64,000 nt of DNA, from assembly GCF_004364325.1 (NCBI RefSeq), contig NZ_SOCP01000018.1, positions 62,001 through 126,000 of the forward strand, in the 5' to 3' direction. The notes beneath the pieces were generated by a model. It ran no database searches and was not told the DNA's origin. It saw only the letters and a program-made list of their open reading frames with translations. Positions 30,878-39,263 of the stretch are shown here, in pieces. The first letter of the stretch is position 1. Every line of letters begins with the position of its first letter. A program made the translations under genes and the position numbers. Origin of the DNA: Actinophytocola oryzae. GTDB taxonomy: Bacteria > Actinomycetota > Actinomycetes > Mycobacteriales > Pseudonocardiaceae.

Positions 30878-31441
30878 ATGGCACGCGCAGGACTGACCAC
30901 CGACCGCCTGATCCGCGCGGCGGCGGAGCTGGCCGACGAGATCGGCTTCGAGAACGTGACCGTCTCGGCTCTGGCGCGTGGCTTCGGTGTCAAGGACGCG
31001 AGCCTTTACTCACACATCAGGAACCTGCGGGACCTGCGCAACCGGGTGGCGGAGCTGGCGCTGACCGAGCTGGCCGACCGGGTGGCCGACGCCATCGCGG
31101 GCCGCGCGGGACAGGACGCGCTGGTGGCGTTCGGGAACGCCTACCGCGACTACGCGAAACGCCATCCCGGCCGGTACGTGGCGTCCCGCCTCGGCCTGGA
31201 CCCCACGACCACGGCGGCGGACGCGGCCCGTCGTCACTCCGACCTGACCAGGTCGCTGCTGCGCGGCTACGCTCTGCCCGACCCGGCCCAGACGGATGCG
31301 ATCAGGCTGCTGCACAGCACCTTTCACGGTTACGTCAGCCTGGAGGCGGTCGGCTTGTTCGACCATCACCCGCGCGCAGTGGAGGTTTCGTGGAACAATG
31401 CGCTGAAAGCGCTCGATGTCCTGCTGAAGAACTGGCCGTAG
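30878..31441 (+). CDS. TetR-family regulator with WHG-type C-terminal domain
   Basis: 187 residues. The helix-turn-helix reads TTDRLIRAAAELADEIGFENVTVSALARGFGVKDASLYSHIRNL. The C-terminal part (ALVAFGNAYRDYAKRHPGRY and LLHSTFHGYVSLEAVGLF) matches the WHG domain of a TetR subgroup. Likely represses itself and the divergent FBP gene through the CCTAGG repeats. Ligand unknown. Confidence 0.9.
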   Translation: MARAGLTTDRLIRAAAELADEIGFENVTVSALARGFGVKDASLYSHIRNLRDLRNRVAELALTELADRVADAIAGRAGQDALVAFGNAYRDYAKRHPGRYVASRLGLDPTTTAADAARRHSDLTRSLLRGYALPDPAQTDAIRLLHSTFHGYVSLEAVGLFDHHPRAVEVSWNNALKALDVLLKNWP

Positions 31442-31505
31442 GGACAGATTTTCGTGCGCGTTCACACATTGACGCAACCGACCCGGGGTCTCGGACGTGA
31501 TCTAG

Positions 31506-32366
31506 GTGGTGAGGAGAAACTCGGGTAGACGCAGGCGCCGTCTGGCAGCCCTGGCGACCGCGGTCGTCACGGGTGCCGGTGTGGCTTTCGCCTACGTCGT
31601 CACCGGTGGCACGGTGACGTGGCCGAGTGAGGCAGCCGCGCCGCACACGGCCGCGGGCACCCAGTCGTCGCCCCCGAGCACGACCACCACCCCGCCGCCG
31701 CCACCCCCGGTCCTCCCGTTCAACGCGAAGCTGACCTCGCAGGACATCCCGGTCAAGGGCGGTGGCGTCCGCAGCGGGGCGTGCAGTGGCTCGCTGATCG
31801 CGCCCCAGTGGGTGATCACGGCCGGGCACTGCTTCCACGACATCAACGACGTCCGCGTCGGCGGGCCGCCGCAGTACACGATGTCCGTCGTGATCGGCAA
31901 GCTCAAGGACAGCGACCCGGGCGGCCACGCGGCCCAGGTCGTCGACGTGCGTCAGTCGCCGCTGAACGACCTGGCGGTGGTGAAGCTCGACAAGGCCGTC
32001 AAGGACGTGGTGCCGCTGCAGATGGCCACCACGCCGCCCGCGATGGGCCAGCCCCTGCAGTTCGCGGGCTGGGGCTCGCTCTCCGCGACGGTGCTCGGGC
32101 CGTCTGACCACCTGAAGCGTGGCCAGTTCACGGTTTCCGGCATCGGTGAGTACACGCTCGAGGCCCAGCCGGTCGGTGTGCGCACGGTAGAGAACGGCCC
32201 GTGTCCCGAGGACTCCGGCGGCCCGTTCTTCATCTCCGACGACGACCGCACGGGCATGCTGGTGGCCATCGTGAACACCGGGCCGCCCTGCCCGCAGCCC
32301 GGCGCGGAGATCATCGCGCGGGTCGACGTCGTGGCCGGCTGGATCCAGCAGCAGATCGTGGCGTAG
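31506..32366 (+). CDS. Secreted trypsin-like serine protease (S1)
   Basis: 286 residues with GTG start. Arg-rich N-terminus, hydrophobic segment (14-35) and a Ser/Thr/Pro linker (TTTTPPPPPP). The S1 fold shows His108 in WVITAGHC, Asp155 in LNDLAVV and Ser237 in EDSGGP, so the triad is complete. The residue before DSGGP is Glu and the S1 pocket cannot be assigned. It may be secreted or membrane-tethered through the N-terminal helix. The stop codon abuts the stop of the convergent kinase gene with no gap. Confidence 0.9.
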   Translation: MVRRNSGRRRRRLAALATAVVTGAGVAFAYVVTGGTVTWPSEAAAPHTAAGTQSSPPSTTTTPPPPPPVLPFNAKLTSQDIPVKGGGVRSGACSGSLIAPQWVITAGHCFHDINDVRVGGPPQYTMSVVIGKLKDSDPGGHAAQVVDVRQSPLNDLAVVKLDKAVKDVVPLQMATTPPAMGQPLQFAGWGSLSATVLGPSDHLKRGQFTVSGIGEYTLEAQPVGVRTVENGPCPEDSGGPFFISDDDRTGMLVAIVNTGPPCPQPGAEIIARVDVVAGWIQQQIVA

Positions 32367-32957
32367 TCACAGGTCGAGAGCGGCGGAAACCCGATCGGCC
32401 AACTCGTCCTCGCCGACACCGAGGTCGACGTCGATGCCGGTCAACCCGAGCCGCCTGGTCTCACCGGCGAGGTGCTCGGTGAACAGCCGGTCCCGTTCGA
32501 GCAGGTTCGCGAGGGTTCGCTCCGGATCACTGGTCCAGCCCGGGATGTCGACGCCCCGCTTGGCGAACGCCGCCTCCCGGAACCGGGGCGTCGGCAGCAA
32601 CCACACGGCGTTCCCGGCGAGCGGCGCGACGAGCCGGGGCAGCAACCGGAACCCCTCGACGATGATCCGGCCCGACATCCGCTCGAGGTCGTCGAGAATG
32701 AGCCCGAAACCCTCGCCACGGAACCAGTGGAAGGTCTCGACCATCTCCCGGGGTGACCGGCGCAGCCAGCGCTCGTCCATGTCCATGGCCAGGAACCGGT
32801 GCAGGTACGGGGCGTCGTCAGGGGTGGTGCGCGTGGCGTGGTCGGCCATCGTGTCGTCGGTGGCGTACACGGTCAGTCCGTGCCTGGCCGCGAGCCGCGC
32901 TGCGGTGGTCGACTTTCCGGCGCCACTGCCCCCGCCGAGCCAGTAGACCTGCCTCAT
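32367..32957 (-). CDS. P-loop kinase-like ATPase
   Basis: 196 residues with Walker A GGGSGAGKST at 8-17, a following YATDDTM stretch and DDLERMSGRIIVEGFRLLP, an arrangement of small nucleoside/shikimate-kinase-like P-loop enzymes. Substrate unknown. It starts 1 bp before the stop of the upstream PEP-hydrolase-like gene, so it is the last gene of that operon. Confidence 0.8.
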   Translation of the reverse strand: MRQVYWLGGGSGAGKSTTAARLAARHGLTVYATDDTMADHATRTTPDDAPYLHRFLAMDMDERWLRRSPREMVETFHWFRGEGFGLILDDLERMSGRIIVEGFRLLPRLVAPLAGNAVWLLPTPRFREAAFAKRGVDIPGWTSDPERTLANLLERDRLFTEHLAGETRRLGLTGIDVDLGVGEDELADRVSAALDL

Positions 32958-32958
32958 G

Positions 32959-33780
32959 TCAGAGGCTCATGGCCTTGAAGGTCTCCGCCTGGGCGCGGAT
33001 CGCGGTCTCCGTCGGCAGGCGCTCCATCGAGGAGGCGCCGAAGAAGCCGACCACGCCCTCGGTGTGGCGCAGGACGTACTGCGCGTCCTCCGGCTCGGCG
33101 ATGGGACCGCCGTGGCACAGCACGAGGATCTCCGGGTTCACGGCCACCGCGGCGTCCCGCATGGCCTGTACGGCTGCGGCTGCCTGGTCGAGCGACATGG
33201 TCGTCTTCGCCCCGATGGCGCCCTTCGCCGTCAGGCCGACGTGGGGGACGAGCACGTCCGCGCCCGCACGGGCCAGCTCGGCGGCCTGGTCGGGGTCGAA
33301 CGCGTACGGCGCGGTGAACATCCCCCGGTCCGCGGCCAGGCGGATCATGTCGATCTCCAGGCCGAAGCCCATGCCGGTCTCCTCGAGGTTCTCGCGGAAC
33401 GTCCCGTCGTAGAGACCGACCGTCGGGAAGTTCTGCACCCCCGAGAAACCCAGGCGCACCAGCTCGTCGAGGAACGACCCCATCAGGCGGAACGGGTCCG
33501 TGCCGCACACCCCGGCGAGCACCGGCGTGTCCCGCACGACCGGCAGCACCTCGCCGGCCATCTCCACCACGATCGCGTTCGCGTCGCCGTAGGGCAGCAG
33601 CCCGGCCAGCGAGCCGCGGCCCGCCATCCGGTATCTGCCGGAGTTGTAGATGATCAGCAGGTCGACCCCGCCCGCCTCGGCGGCCTTGGCGGACAGGCCG
33701 GTGCCCGCACCCGCGCCGACGACCGGACGACCCGAGCGGACCGTCGAGACCAGCCGCTCCCGCACCTCGTCGCGTCGCAT
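32959..33780 (-). CDS. Phosphoenolpyruvate hydrolase-like TIM-barrel protein
   Basis: 273 residues from MRRDEVRERL. Key segments: PVVGAGAGTGLSAKAAEAGG, DLLIIYNSGRYRMAGRGSLAGLLPYGDAN, PVLAGVCGTDPFR, FSGVQNFPTVGLYDG, GLEIDMI and HVGLTAKGAIGAK. This is the family annotated as PEP hydrolase-like/TIM-barrel, commonly encoded next to Tm-1-like proteins as here. The reaction in bacteria is not established. Confidence 0.85.
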   Translation of the reverse strand: MRRDEVRERLVSTVRSGRPVVGAGAGTGLSAKAAEAGGVDLLIIYNSGRYRMAGRGSLAGLLPYGDANAIVVEMAGEVLPVVRDTPVLAGVCGTDPFRLMGSFLDELVRLGFSGVQNFPTVGLYDGTFRENLEETGMGFGLEIDMIRLAADRGMFTAPYAFDPDQAAELARAGADVLVPHVGLTAKGAIGAKTTMSLDQAAAAVQAMRDAAVAVNPEILVLCHGGPIAEPEDAQYVLRHTEGVVGFFGASSMERLPTETAIRAQAETFKAMSL

Positions 33781-33803
33781 GCCAACCCCTCCCACGTGCG
33801 AGG

Positions 33804-34142
33804 CTACGGCGTCCACAGCCCGGCGGCCGTCCGCACGACCAGCCTCGGAGCTCCCTCGTCGCTCGGCGACGGCAGCGAGAGCAGGCCGTCGACCACCTCG
33901 GTCAGACCACCGTGCAGCTCCCACACCACGCCGCCCGCGCGGTCGCAGCGCAGCCCTGCCGCGTCGGTCGTGAACCGCACGGTCACCGCGTCCACCCAGC
34001 CGTCCGGCCACGCACGCACGCCGCGCACCTCGACCAGCTCGCCCTCCGACGAGACCGGCAGGAACCGCCATCCCGCGTTGCGCAGGTCGACAAGCCTGCG
34101 CAGCTCGGGGAACTCGGCGAGCGCCGCCCCCTCCGTCGTCAT
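33804..34142 (-). CDS. Hypothetical protein in the Tm-1-like operon
   Basis: 112 residues. Its ATG overlaps the stop of the Tm-1-like gene in TGATG, so translation is coupled. It contains LRRLVDLRNAGWRFLPV, an RAWPDGWVDAVTV strand and a LRCDRAGGVVWELHGGL segment. No known domain. Likely an accessory to the Tm-1-like/TIM-barrel pair. Confidence 0.75.
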   Translation of the reverse strand: MTTEGAALAEFPELRRLVDLRNAGWRFLPVSSEGELVEVRGVRAWPDGWVDAVTVRFTTDAAGLRCDRAGGVVWELHGGLTEVVDGLLSLPSPSDEGAPRLVVRTAAGLWTP

Positions 34143-35383
34143 CAAGCATGTCCCCCGTGTGTCGTGATCAGCCGGTGCAGCGCCTCGGCTGCCGCCCTGC
34201 CGAACCCCTTGTCGTTGATGTGGCTGTCCACGTCGTGCACAACCACGGAGGACCCCGCCAGCCCGGCGCGGATCTCGGCCAGGCACGCCTCGTCGGCGGC
34301 GGTGTCCTCGAAACGCATACCCGGTCCGTCGATGCCGGAAACTCCACCCAGCGGCAGGAAGACCTCGACGGGGCCGGTCGCGGCGGCGACCTTGTCGGCG
34401 ATGCGCCTGCCCAGGGTGGCCATCTCGTCCCGGGTCGTGCGCATCAGCGTCACGGTCGGGTTGTGCACCAGGAACGTGCGGTCGGCGAAGCGCTCCGGCA
34501 CCGTCTCCCGGGGACCGAAGTTGACCATGTCGAGCGCGCCGACGCTCACCACTTGGGGGATCCCCGCCCGGCCCGCGGCCTCCAGCCGCTCCGGCCCCGC
34601 GGTGAGCACGCCGCCGACCAGGTCGTCCGCCAGCTCGGTCGTCGTGAGGTCGAGCACCCCGTCCACCAGCCCGGACGCCACGAGCGACTCCATCGCCCGC
34701 CCGCCGGACCCGGTCGCGTGGAACACCAGCACCTCGTAGCCGAGGTCGGTGAGCACGTCCCGCGCCTCGTCGACGGCCGGGGTCGTCAGCCCGAACATCG
34801 AGGCCGCGACGACCGGCCTGCGCTCGCCCCGCTCCGGCGCGTTGCGCCGCGTCCCGTGGTGTGCCGCCATGCCCGCGACGGCCGCCACCGCGTTGCCCAG
34901 CACCATCTCCGAGACGGAGTTGACCCCGCTGATGTCGACGACGGAGTACATGAGCGTCACGTCGACGTCGCCGACGTAGGGCCGCACGTCCCCGGACGCC
35001 ATGGTCGACACGAGCAGCTTCGGTACCCCCACCGGCAGCGCGCGCATCACCCGCCCGGCAACCGAGGAGCCGCCGGAACCACCCACCGCGAGCACGGCGT
35101 CGAGCCGACCCTCCCGGTACAGGCGGGTCACGACCGCGGCGGCGCCGTCACCCATGACCTCCATCGCGTGACCACGGTCACCCTGCGCGCGCAGCTGTCC
35201 GAGGTCGGCCCCCGCCTCGGCGGCCACCTCGCCGGAGGTCACGTCGGCGAGGCCGGCGCCGTCGGAGAACGGGCCGACGTCGACACCCAGGACCGAGCAC
35301 CCGTGCTCGACGAGCCGTTCGCGCAGCCAGCGGTACTCGGCCTGCTTGGTGTCGAACGTCCCGAGCAGCGCGACGGTCGGCAT
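34142..35383 (-). CDS. Tm-1-like ATP-binding protein (UPF0261)
   Basis: 413 residues from MPTVALLGTFDTKQAEYRWL, preceded by GAGGAGGA; the frame stays open to 35461. Family marks: VLGVDVGPF, AVGGSGGSS, STMASGDVRPYVG, MYSVVDISGVN, GLTTPAV, FHATGSGGRAME, and FLPLGGVSGID. Related to the plant resistance protein Tm-1. In bacteria the function is unknown. First gene of the operon 35383 to 32367, divergent from a MocR regulator. Confidence 0.9.
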   Translation of the reverse strand: MPTVALLGTFDTKQAEYRWLRERLVEHGCSVLGVDVGPFSDGAGLADVTSGEVAAEAGADLGQLRAQGDRGHAMEVMGDGAAAVVTRLYREGRLDAVLAVGGSGGSSVAGRVMRALPVGVPKLLVSTMASGDVRPYVGDVDVTLMYSVVDISGVNSVSEMVLGNAVAAVAGMAAHHGTRRNAPERGERRPVVAASMFGLTTPAVDEARDVLTDLGYEVLVFHATGSGGRAMESLVASGLVDGVLDLTTTELADDLVGGVLTAGPERLEAAGRAGIPQVVSVGALDMVNFGPRETVPERFADRTFLVHNPTVTLMRTTRDEMATLGRRIADKVAAATGPVEVFLPLGGVSGIDGPGMRFEDTAADEACLAEIRAGLAGSSVVVHDVDSHINDKGFGRAAAEALHRLITTHGGHA

Positions 35384-35453
35384 CGACCGGTCCTCCTCGA
35401 TCAAGGGGCAGTAGGGTTCCCGGCCATCCTTGCCAGCGGTCACGGTGAGGCGA

Positions 35454-35463
35454 TAGACCACTC
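35454..35463 (-). promoter_or_regulatory. Possible MocR-type binding site
   Basis: On the minus strand the sequence GAGTGGTCTA lies between the divergent Tm-1-like and MocR genes. It resembles, from memory, the AAAGTGGWCTA-type site reported for the MocR regulator PdxR. A partial repeat (CCGGTCTGA on the same strand) is adjacent at 35462-35470. Confidence 0.35.
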
Positions 35464-35497
35464 AGACCGGATTGGCCCATGGGGAGAAGTGGAGCAT

Positions 35498-36871
35498 ATG
35501 CCGGACGGACACCGCGTCGCCGCCGCCACGCTCAGCCGCCTGCTCGACGGCTGGGCGACGACCCACGACGAGACGCTCTACCTGCGGCTCGCCGAGGCGA
35601 TGACCGACCTGATCCGCAGCAACACCCTGCCGGACGGCACGATCCTGCCCTCGCAGCGCAGTCTCGCCGAGGCGCTCGGCATCGCGCGCGGCACGGTGAC
35701 CAGGGTGTACGAGACGTTGGCCGCGGGGGACCTGATCGAGGCCCGCCGGGGCACCGGCTCACGGATCCGGGGCAGGGGCGCGGTGAGCCACGTGACCGGC
35801 GACGCCCGCCTCATCACCTACGACGGCCACCACGGCACCGAGATCGACCTGACCAGCGGCGCGCTGCCCGGGTTGCCGCTGGTCGTCGAGGCCTTCGGCC
35901 GCCTCGACCCGGCCCGGCTGGCGGTCGAGGTGGCCACGGACGGCTACCACCCCAAGGGCATGCCGGTGCTGAGGTCCGCCGTCGCCGACCACTACACCCG
36001 CGGCGGCCTGCCGACCACCCCGGACCAGATCCTGATCACCTCCGGCGCCCAGCACGCGGTCTGGCTCGTCGCGCACGCACTGGTCGGCCAGGGCGACGAC
36101 GTGATCGTCGAGGAGCCGACCTACCGGGGCGCACTCGAGGCGTTCCGGCACGCGGGCGGGCAGCTCCGCTGTGTCCCGGTCCGGGAGGAAGGGCTGGACG
36201 TCGACCACCTCGCCAGGCTGCTGGGACACCGCAGGCCGCGCCTGCTGTACTGCCAGCCGGGCGTGCACAACCCGACGGGCGTCGGCCTGTCGCGGTCGGG
36301 TCGCCGCAGGCTGGCCGACCTGGCCGAACACCACGGTGTGACGGTCGTGGACGACACCTCGTTCGCCGAGCTGGCCCTGTCGGCGGACGTCGCGCCGCCG
36401 CTGCCCGGCGCGATCCTGGTGGGCACGGCGTCGAAGCTGTTCTGGGGCGGGTTGCGGGTGGGTTGGGTGCGTACCGCGCCCGACCTGGTGGACCGGCTGG
36501 TCGCGCTGCGCAGGGCGTCGGACCTCGCCACCCCGGTGGCCGACCAGCTGGTGACGGTCGACCTGCTGGCCAACGCCGAGGCGGCACGCGCGACGCGGGC
36601 GGCGGACCTGCGTGCGAGCCTGGACCGGACGGTCGAGCTGCTGGCCGGCCGGGTGCCGTCGTGGTCGTGGCAGCGGCCCGCGGGCGGCACGGGGCTGTGG
36701 ATCGACACGGGCGGGAACGCGGTGACGCTGGTGGAACACGCACGACGGCAGGGTGTGCGGCTGGTGGCCGGGCCGGCGTTCTCGGCGTTCAACGGCTTCT
36801 CGCGGCACGTGCGGCTGCCGTACTGGCATCCGGTGGAGCTGTTGTCGGAGGCGCTGGACCGGGTCCTATAG
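35498..36871 (+). CDS. MocR/GntR-type regulator with aminotransferase domain
   Basis: 457 residues from ATG 35498. An N-terminal GntR winged helix (LYLRLAEAMTDLIRSNTLPDGTILPSQRSLAEALGIARGTVTRVYETL) is fused to a fold-type I PLP domain: ITSGAQHAVWLVAHAL, QPGVHNPTGVGLS, VVDDTSFAEL and the PLP lysine in GTASKLFWGGLRVGW. Such proteins sense PLP or amines. Placement opposite the Tm-1-like operon suggests it controls that operon. Frame is complete and overlaps the next convergent gene by 6 bp. Confidence 0.9.
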   Translation: MPDGHRVAAATLSRLLDGWATTHDETLYLRLAEAMTDLIRSNTLPDGTILPSQRSLAEALGIARGTVTRVYETLAAGDLIEARRGTGSRIRGRGAVSHVTGDARLITYDGHHGTEIDLTSGALPGLPLVVEAFGRLDPARLAVEVATDGYHPKGMPVLRSAVADHYTRGGLPTTPDQILITSGAQHAVWLVAHALVGQGDDVIVEEPTYRGALEAFRHAGGQLRCVPVREEGLDVDHLARLLGHRRPRLLYCQPGVHNPTGVGLSRSGRRRLADLAEHHGVTVVDDTSFAELALSADVAPPLPGAILVGTASKLFWGGLRVGWVRTAPDLVDRLVALRRASDLATPVADQLVTVDLLANAEAARATRAADLRASLDRTVELLAGRVPSWSWQRPAGGTGLWIDTGGNAVTLVEHARRQGVRLVAGPAFSAFNGFSRHVRLPYWHPVELLSEALDRVL

Positions 36872-37981
36872 GTAGCGCAGGTGCAGGTTGTCGACGGAGA
36901 ACATCGCGTCGGTCCGCCCGGCGAACAGGGGCTCGAGCCGGGCGAAGTGGTCGCGCATCGCGGTGTCGAAGTCGGCCTGGCCGCCGAGCAGCCATTCCGC
37001 GCCACGCACGATCTCGTCGAGGTCGCCGTCGATGCGCTCGGCGGACATGCTCGGCGAGCGGGGCCCGTCGTCCTGCACCGGCTCCGGGTTGTTGCCGAGC
37101 ATGACGTAGCAGGGAAAGCGTTCGAGGTCGGGGAGAACCGAGTAGAAGGGGACCCCGGGGTTGAAGTAGTACTCGGCCCAGTCGTTCCCGGCGATCGCGA
37201 GCCACGGCGTGCCGACGGCCATGCACGCGAACGCGAACCCGGTGTGCGGTGCGAGGAAGACCCCGCAGCGCTGGACGGCGGCGAGCTGTCGCGCGAGTGG
37301 GACGTCCACGGCACCGACCGCGTCGGGGACGGCCCGTGCCATGGCGTCGAACTCGTCCCGGGTGAAGGTGGTGCTGGTACGGCCGTCGTCGGCCAGCTTC
37401 CCGACGAGGACGAACCGGGCGTCGGGCCACCGGTCGGCAAGCGCGCGCAACACCCGCAGCCACGAGTCGAGGGACGGATAACGCCACCGGGGCCCACTCC
37501 CGCCCGGCATCACCGCGATGGTGGTCCGGTCGCCGGGCAGCAGCTCCTCGGCCCAGGCCGTCGCGTCGTCCGGCAGCGCGAGGTCGAGCCGGTTACCGGC
37601 CCGGTAGGACGGTCGTGGCGCGCCGACCACCAGGTGTTCCCCGGTGGTCCGGAAGTGTGCCGCGGCGATGTCGTAGTACCCGGCCAACCCCGGGAAGAAG
37701 TCCCGCTGGAAGGGCTGGTGCCCCCGGGGATCGTCCACGACCCAGTCCCAGTCGGCGGGCACGTGGGCGAGGACGTCGTCGGTTGGCTGCCCGAAGACGT
37801 CGACGTCCACTGTGTACAGATCGTCGACGTGCGGACACCACCGCGCGAGGTCCACGGCGGTGTTGGCCTTCAGCACCAACCCGACCCGGCGCGTGGGATC
37901 GGCCAGCTTGTAGCCGAGGCAGTACTGCACCGCCTCGACGGCGTGCCCTACGGGGTGGCAGTAGACGAAGTTGACGAGCAT
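36866..37981 (-). CDS. Glycosyltransferase family 9-like protein
   Basis: 371 residues from MLVNFVYCHPVGHAVEAVQYCLGY; a GTG at 38023 would add 14 residues, and neither start has a strong ribosome-binding site. The two-domain Rossmann pattern, MPGGSGPRWRYPSLDSWLRVLRAL, FVLVGKLADDGR and FLAPHTGFAFACMAVGTPWLAIAG match the donor half of ADP-heptose-type GT9 enzymes. Actinobacteria lack LPS, so the acceptor is unknown. Confidence 0.75.
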   Translation of the reverse strand: MLVNFVYCHPVGHAVEAVQYCLGYKLADPTRRVGLVLKANTAVDLARWCPHVDDLYTVDVDVFGQPTDDVLAHVPADWDWVVDDPRGHQPFQRDFFPGLAGYYDIAAAHFRTTGEHLVVGAPRPSYRAGNRLDLALPDDATAWAEELLPGDRTTIAVMPGGSGPRWRYPSLDSWLRVLRALADRWPDARFVLVGKLADDGRTSTTFTRDEFDAMARAVPDAVGAVDVPLARQLAAVQRCGVFLAPHTGFAFACMAVGTPWLAIAGNDWAEYYFNPGVPFYSVLPDLERFPCYVMLGNNPEPVQDDGPRSPSMSAERIDGDLDEIVRGAEWLLGGQADFDTAMRDHFARLEPLFAGRTDAMFSVDNLHLRYL

Positions 37982-38085
37982 CGACTCAGCGACCACATCC
38001 CCGACCTTAGGACGCCGCGCCACCGGGTTTCCGGCACCGCGAGGTCGACGGCGGCCGGTCGTCCCAGGTGGAGCATGCTGGAGGC

Positions 38086-38490
38086 ATGTCTGCGAAGATC
38101 ACGCGCGTCAACCCGGACGGGGTGCACGTGCCGGAGGAGTACCACCAGGTCACGATCGTCGAGGCGGGGCCGACCGCCCACCTGGCGGGTCAGTGCCCGA
38201 TGGACGCGTCCGGCGAGCTGGTCGGCGACGGCGACCTCGCCGCGCAGGTCGACCAGGTCGTCGCCAACTCGATGGCCGCGCTCGCCGCCGCGGGTGCCCG
38301 CCCCGACCAGGTCGTGCGGAGCGTCGTCTACGTCGCGAGCGCCGACCAGACCGACCTCGTCGCCGTGTGGGACCGGCTCAACGCCTCGCCGCTCGCCGAC
38401 GCCTTCACCACCGCCAGCACTCTCCTCGGCGTCGCCCAGCTCGGCTACCGGGGTCAGCTGGTCGAGGTCGACCTCACGGCGGCCCTGTAG
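38086..38490 (+). CDS. RidA/YjgF-family enamine deaminase
   Basis: 134 residues from MSAKITRVNPDGVHVP. The core reads HLAGQCPMDASGELVGDGDLAAQVDQVVANSMAALAAAGA and VVRSVVYVA, matching the RidA family, which hydrolyses reactive enamine/imine intermediates. The conserved C-terminal Arg-Glu pocket is less clear (YRGQLVEVDLTA has GQLVEVD). Ends 3 bp before the SGNH gene. Confidence 0.88.
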   Translation: MSAKITRVNPDGVHVPEEYHQVTIVEAGPTAHLAGQCPMDASGELVGDGDLAAQVDQVVANSMAALAAAGARPDQVVRSVVYVASADQTDLVAVWDRLNASPLADAFTTASTLLGVAQLGYRGQLVEVDLTAAL

Positions 38491-38493
38491 ACA

Positions 38494-39261
38494 ATGGACC
38501 GTGTGAGCGTGAGATACGCGGCGATCGGCGACAGCTTCACCGAGGGCGTCGGCGACGAGCAGCCGGACGGTTCGGTGCGTGGCTGGGCGGACCTGGTGGC
38601 GGTGGGACTGGCACGCGAGGAGGCCGTCCAGTACGTGAACCTGGCCGTGCGGGGCCGTCTGCTGGCGCCGATCGTGAGCGGCCAGCTGGAGACGGCCCTG
38701 GCACTGGACCCGCCGCCGACCCTGGTGACCTTCAACGGCGGCGGCAACGACATGTTGCGCCCCCGCACCGACGTCGCCGAACTGGTCGCCCTGACCACCC
38801 GCGCGGTCCGCCGCTGCCTCGACGCGGGCGTCCGCCTGGTCCTGCTGAGCGGCGCCGACCCGTCGGACCAGCTGCCGTTCGGCAGGACCATCCGCAGACG
38901 CGGCGAGGAGCTGACGGCCCGAGTCGCCGAGTTGGCCGCGGCCAACGACATCCCGCTGGTGGACGTCTTCCACGACACCGAGATCCGCCGGCAGCACTAC
39001 TGGTCCGCCGACCGCCTCCACCTCAACGCGACGGGGCACGAACGAGTGGCGGGCCTGGTGCTGGCGGCACTGGACGGCGCCCCCGCCCCACAGCCGAACG
39101 ACTCACCCCCGCAGGTGGCGCGCGGTCTCGCCGCCGAGGCCAGGTACTACTGGCAGCACGTGCTGCCGTGGGTGAACCGCCGCCTGCGTGGCCGCTCCTC
39201 CGGCGACACCCTCGACGCCAAGCACCCGGTCTGGACGGTCATCGAGCAGGCAGGCGTGTGA
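38494..39261 (+). CDS. SGNH/GDSL hydrolase
   Basis: 255 residues. Block I AIGDSFTEG with Ser14, block III FNGGGNDML and block V DRLHLNATGHE (Asp and His) are all present. No signal peptide, so cytoplasmic. The C-terminal 50 residues (YYWQHVLPWVNRRLRGRSSGD) are a basic extension seen in actinobacterial members. An in-frame GTG at 38506 is an alternative start. Likely co-transcribed with the RidA gene. Confidence 0.9.
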   Translation: MDRVSVRYAAIGDSFTEGVGDEQPDGSVRGWADLVAVGLAREEAVQYVNLAVRGRLLAPIVSGQLETALALDPPPTLVTFNGGGNDMLRPRTDVAELVALTTRAVRRCLDAGVRLVLLSGADPSDQLPFGRTIRRRGEELTARVAELAAANDIPLVDVFHDTEIRRQHYWSADRLHLNATGHERVAGLVLAALDGAPAPQPNDSPPQVARGLAAEARYYWQHVLPWVNRRLRGRSSGDTLDAKHPVWTVIEQAGV

Positions 39262-39263
39262 CC

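Noticed and set aside
34148..35497. N-terminal extension of the MocR gene
   Set aside because: The open frame upstream of 35498 is antisense to the Tm-1-like gene; the GntR domain begins properly after the ATG at 35498.
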